In this document: piece by piece, positions 32,789 to 35,942 of the stretch
Position numbering within the stretch: the first letter of the stretch is position 1
How the letters are laid out: each line of letters opens with the position of its first letter
From: an uncultured Lachnospiraceae bacterium
GTDB taxonomy: Bacteria > Bacillota > Clostridia > Lachnospirales > Lachnospiraceae
Reading direction: 5' to 3'
Length of the DNA: 35,942 nucleotides
NCBI GenBank assembly: GCA_946632055.1
Contig: CAMPAR010000013.1
Coordinates: 1-35,942, forward strand
Translations under genes and position numbers: made by a program
Notes under the pieces: model-generated
What the model was told of the DNA's origin: nothing
The model's database searches: none
The model's input: only the letters and a program-made list of their open reading frames with translations

Positions 32789-33475
32789 TCAGCTGCTGCT
32801 CTTCGGCAGATACTCATAGATCCGCATTGCTGTCGCGGCAATCGGCATACTCTGCAGGGTCACGGTGCAGGGGCCGTGCACTACGGTATTGAACAGGCCT
32901 TCGCCGCCGAACAGGACATTCTTCACGCCCTTGACCCGGCGGATTTCCATCGCATTATTTCCCTGCGCTCCGTAGATGGCCGCCACATGGCCGGTATCCA
33001 CGATTTTCGTATCTCCGGCCGGAATCGTATAGTTATGCGCCGAGCCGTCGACCTCCAGGAAAATGATGCCCGTTCCGTGATATCTGCGCATCAGGAAGCC
33101 TTCACCGCCGAATAAGCCGGTAGAAACCTTATGCTGAATGTAAACCTCGCTCTCAATATCACCGATCATTCCGAGGAAGGAGCCCTTCTGAATGATGATG
33201 TCTGCAGCAGGTGTGAGTTCATACGCCACGATAGAGCCCGGGAAGCTGGAAGCCATCGCGAATTCGCCCGCGCGTTTGGCCACATACTTGTTCATAAATG
33301 CGCTTTCCCCGGTCATCAGCCGGCCGAACATCCTTCCGACGCCGCCGCCCTCTGTGGACATTTCAATCTCATCGTCCATCCAGCTCATGGCGCCTCTTTC
33401 ACACTGAATCACTTCTCCCGGTTCCATGTGAATCTTTACTACCGGCAGACTGCCGCCGCAAATTTCGTAGGTCAT
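32789..33475 (-). CDS. AIM24 / TIGR00266 family protein
   Basis: The product has 228 residues with a beta-rich double-stranded fold. Family hallmarks are GEVIQCERGAMSWMD, SFPGSIVAYEL, GSFLGM, GGEGFLMRRYHGTG, and VKNVLFGGEGLFNTVVHGPG-like VHGPCTV. The molecular role of this family is not established. AAGGAGGAGAAT before the ATG is a strong ribosome site. The region 33476-33629 between it and the next gene shows no further feature. Confidence 0.9.
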   Translation of the reverse strand: MTYEICGGSLPVVKIHMEPGEVIQCERGAMSWMDDEIEMSTEGGGVGRMFGRLMTGESAFMNKYVAKRAGEFAMASSFPGSIVAYELTPAADIIIQKGSFLGMIGDIESEVYIQHKVSTGLFGGEGFLMRRYHGTGIIFLEVDGSAHNYTIPAGDTKIVDTGHVAAIYGAQGNNAMEIRRVKGVKNVLFGGEGLFNTVVHGPCTVTLQSMPIAATAMRIYEYLPKSSS

Positions 33476-33629
33476 ATTCTCCTCCTTGAAAAATTATTGA
33501 GAGGCCGTATATTCCTGCCTCAGGAATTGCTGCTTTTTATTTTACCCTGCAAAACCGGATTGGTCAATAGCGAAAAAGGCCGCCATGCAAAATCCACTTT
33601 TCATTTTTCAAAAGGAGGAGCCGTCCATA

Positions 33630-34457
33630 TCATGCTTCCCCGTTGTTTCGAAGCCACTGAACCGACTGCTTCAGTGCCTGAACGGTCTTGGTTTCCAGCA
33701 CACACCGGGCGTTTTGCGCTTTAGCAAGCCTCAGGCGCTCAGCAAGGTCAATCTCCCCGTCGCCGAGGGCGAGGTGGTTTTTCGGAGGTGTTTCCATCGC
33801 GTCGTGGATATGAAAATGGATCAGTTTTTCCTGGTGCTCCATCAGGAACGGGATATCCTTCTCATGAATCGCCTTCGAATGCCCGATATCCCAGGTCAGC
33901 CCGAACTTCGGGCTCTTCAGAAGATACGAAATCGCCTTTTTCTCATACTCACGAAAGCCGTCCGTATTTTCAACGGCGATCGCGATATCGCTGCCGCCGA
34001 TCCATTCCTCGCACAGGGAGCGGAAGGCGGCAAAGGCTTTCATATAGGTTTCAAAATCCCGCTCATACATCTGCACCTTCCGGTCCGGCAGCGTAATGTA
34101 GATGCCGTGGTGCATGTGCATGTTCAGAACCAGCGGCTGCGAGGGATCGCCGTACCGGTCCCGAAGGGGCATCAGCGCCTTCGCTGTTAGGATGGAACGC
34201 CGGACGGTCTCCAGATAAGCCTCAGCCACCAACGGGTTGAAATCCGCGATGTTCAGATTCTCGTCCAGATGGATAGTATAGTACAGGCGGTGCTGATCCG
34301 CGATCCGGGCAAGCTCCTCTGTCCGTTCCAGCCTGTCCGTCTGATACTCCGGGAAGTTCATATTCAGCTCGATAAAGCTGAGCCCCAGCTCCTCGCACAG
34401 AGCGGCGTTTTCCTCCAGCGTATGGTTCTCAATCAGTGTCGGCATTCCAAACTGCAT
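33630..34457 (-). CDS. sugar-phosphate isomerase/epimerase-like TIM barrel
   Basis: The product has 275 residues, normal for the xylose isomerase-like/AP endonuclease 2 fold. Likely metal ligands are Glu in LSFIELNMN, Glu in IAIAVENTDGF, Asp/His in LTWDIGHSKAIH, His in LIHFHIHDA and Asp/Glu in LALGDGEIDL. AGGAGG lies 8 nt before the ATG. Substrate is unknown; family members isomerise or epimerise sugars or nick DNA at abasic sites. It follows the kinase-like gene by 15 bp, so the two are probably co-transcribed. Confidence 0.88.
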   Translation of the reverse strand: MQFGMPTLIENHTLEENAALCEELGLSFIELNMNFPEYQTDRLERTEELARIADQHRLYYTIHLDENLNIADFNPLVAEAYLETVRRSILTAKALMPLRDRYGDPSQPLVLNMHMHHGIYITLPDRKVQMYERDFETYMKAFAAFRSLCEEWIGGSDIAIAVENTDGFREYEKKAISYLLKSPKFGLTWDIGHSKAIHEKDIPFLMEHQEKLIHFHIHDAMETPPKNHLALGDGEIDLAERLRLAKAQNARCVLETKTVQALKQSVQWLRNNGEA

Positions 34458-34472
34458 ACGGCTGTCCTCCTG

Positions 34473-35237
34473 TTACAGGCTGTAATTCTTTGACTGCAGC
34501 ACCGTGAAATGTCCCGGGAACACTTCCCTGCACAGCCGAAGCTCCAGCTCCTGCCGGTGCCGGAAGTGCTCCATCAGGTCCTTTTCTCCTGATACTCCAT
34601 GGGCTTTCGCGAAGGGAGATTCATCGAAAAAGCGGCACATCATGGGGAACCACAGTTCATTGCCCTCATCGTCTGAGCGTTCCTTCCGGATCGCAGCGAT
34701 ATTGCCCTCAACATCCCCGCTTTCCAGGTAGAGGATGTGGTACTCCCTGCCCTGCAGGGCCTCTCGGATTTCCCGGTAAAAGCGGATAATTTCTTCATCT
34801 GATGCATTCCGGAAAAGGATCATGTCCTCCACGATATTCTGGAAGAGGGAGCATTCAAAGATTTCTTCATCGCCGTTCCACCGGGCATATCTCGAGAGGA
34901 TGATCCGCCTGAAATCCTCCCGGCTCACGCGATTATTGTAGATTTCGTACTGTTCGAGATCCTCGTAAAACGCGCGATTGTCGGTCTCCACCTTCGTATA
35001 GCAGACGATCATGCGATCGCCTTCAGCGAAGCTTTTCTGCTCAATCTGCGGCCGAAGATTCGGATATTTTGCGAGTACGGCCTGATACTGCGGCCGGGTC
35101 ATATAGGCGCACCAGGAAAGCTCCACCGGAGAATAGTCTCCCTCGCGGACGGCGCGATACCCCGGATACTTCTCCGCCAGTCTGCCGACCAGTGTGCTCT
35201 TCCCGCTGCCCTGCAGGCCTTCTACAAAGTAATTCAT
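34473..35237 (-). CDS. P-loop nucleotide kinase-like protein
   Basis: The product has 254 residues. It begins MNYFVEGLQGSGKSTLVG, a Walker A at the extreme N-terminus as in thymidylate and deoxynucleoside kinases. A helical middle region contains CSLFQNIVEDMILF, and a charged ERSDDEGNELWFP segment may be a lid. The fold suggests a small-molecule kinase; the substrate is unknown. GAGGTGTTTGT precedes the ATG. It starts 52 bp after the flavoprotein gene and runs into the TIM-barrel gene. Confidence 0.75.
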   Translation of the reverse strand: MNYFVEGLQGSGKSTLVGRLAEKYPGYRAVREGDYSPVELSWCAYMTRPQYQAVLAKYPNLRPQIEQKSFAEGDRMIVCYTKVETDNRAFYEDLEQYEIYNNRVSREDFRRIILSRYARWNGDEEIFECSLFQNIVEDMILFRNASDEEIIRFYREIREALQGREYHILYLESGDVEGNIAAIRKERSDDEGNELWFPMMCRFFDESPFAKAHGVSGEKDLMEHFRHRQELELRLCREVFPGHFTVLQSKNYSL

Positions 35238-35289
35238 ACAAACACCTCTTTTCGCTTCTTTTCCGACCGGATCTTATCGCTTCTCCGAT

Positions 35290-35942
35290 TTATCCGTTCA
35301 CGTTCCGGATGTACTCTTCTGCGGAAATCATGGGCGTCTCCAGCGCTGCGACAGTCCCCGGAGAAAGCGTCAACGCTTCTGCGTATTCCGCTCCGGCCTC
35401 CTCAAATCTCTTCAGAAGGGGATCAGCCACCACGGCAGCTTCGGGTACACTCAGAAGCGGCGTCTCCGGCACAAAGACCATGTCCGGATTTCCGAAGCAG
35501 GTTCGGCACATCAGCCGCAGGCCGTCGAAATTTCCCTCCCAATGAGGAAAGCCGCAGCCGCAGATCACTACAGTGTGGATGCGGGAAAAATCCGCCAGCG
35601 GCTCATGCTGCACCGTTCCATCGGGCAACTGCACCATCCGCATTCTGACGAGCGGAATTGTCCGATCCAGCACAGCCTTCAGATGGGACGGCATGCCGTA
35701 GCAGTACAGTGGGAAGCTCCAGATGATGACGTCGGCGTCCCGATACAGATCCAGGATGGTATTCTGATCGTCATCGATCACACAGTGCCCGTCCGACCGC
35801 TGCCAGCAGCCGAAGCACCCCCGGCATGGCGAGATCTTCTGGTCAATGACGCTCACGATATGCACCTCATGCTGACCGGTCCGGTTTATGCCCTTCAGGA
35901 AGGCATCCGTCAGCCGGAAGGTGTCGCTCTTCTTCTTGGGGC
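35290..35942 (-). CDS. flavodoxin-like NAD(P)H/FMN reductase with a cysteine cluster (5' end cut by the window)
   Basis: The leftward frame is open to the right edge, so about ten N-terminal residues are missing; a GTG at 35865 is internal. The visible part starts PKKKSDTFRLTDAFLKG, which is the tail of the FMN phosphate loop. It then has CxxCxxCx7C (CRGCFGCWQRSDGHC), like the compact cluster of iron-sulfur flavoproteins, followed by the flavodoxin segments DVIIWSFPLYCYGMPSHLKAVLDR and VVICGCGFPHWEGN. It is probably an FMN-dependent oxidoreductase, possibly with an Fe-S centre. The substrate is unknown. Confidence 0.88.
   Translation of the reverse strand, partial: PKKKSDTFRLTDAFLKGINRTGQHEVHIVSVIDQKISPCRGCFGCWQRSDGHCVIDDDQNTILDLYRDADVIIWSFPLYCYGMPSHLKAVLDRTIPLVRMRMVQLPDGTVQHEPLADFSRIHTVVICGCGFPHWEGNFDGLRLMCRTCFGNPDMVFVPETPLLSVPEAAVVADPLLKRFEEAGAEYAEALTLSPGTVAALETPMISAEEYIRNVNG

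Overview
The window looks like chromosome from a Clostridia-class Bacillota, probably Lachnospiraceae or a close relative. Support: helicase-loading genes of the DnaD and DnaI/IstB type, a Gram-positive type IV pilus (T4P) set without a PilQ secretin, AGGAGG-like ribosome sites, and moderately high GC. Genus cannot be read from the sequence.

Layout. Positions 1-20014 are a leftward T4P superlocus. In transcription order it holds: a 1447-residue fusion of an amino-acid permease with GGDEF, REC, degenerate GGDEF, EAL and a PAS-like tail; pilB; pilT; pilC; the major pilin; a REP-associated transposase (RAYT) with large REP hairpins; a repeat-rich lipoprotein; a gene remnant; a minor pilin-like protein; the prepilin peptidase; a 660 bp array of phased GGTGGT/ACCACC boxes; pilM; pilN; pilO; and the start of a large surface protein that runs off the left edge. 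PilB has two N-terminal MshEN motifs, which bind c-di-GMP in characterised homologues. Next to a c-di-GMP-making/degrading permease fusion, this suggests that amino-acid status controls pilus extension through c-di-GMP.

Positions 20177-21937 hold queA and a small membrane protein (leftward). From 21938 to 22453 there is an AT-rich stretch and two triplets of abutting DnaA-box-like 9-mers, followed by a rightward set: dnaD-like, dnaI-like, ribose-phosphate pyrophosphokinase and exonuclease III. A perfect bidirectional terminator separates these from leftward mscS, thyX, an ECF-S-like membrane protein, a 5'-nucleotidase remnant, a D-2-hydroxyacid dehydrogenase and a 704-residue protein of unknown function. 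A rightward fragment of a metal P-type ATPase follows. The right end has an AIM24-family protein, a sugar-phosphate isomerase-like TIM barrel, a P-loop kinase-like protein and a flavodoxin/iron-sulfur flavoprotein cut by the window edge.

Best candidate for something undescribed: the array at 4624-5282. Eleven GGTGGT boxes repeat at 63/64 or 53 bp, and inverted ACCACC boxes sit at a nearly fixed 29 bp and at a two-state 24 or 34 bp. The sequence between boxes is largely unconserved. Both periods are close to whole numbers of helical turns.
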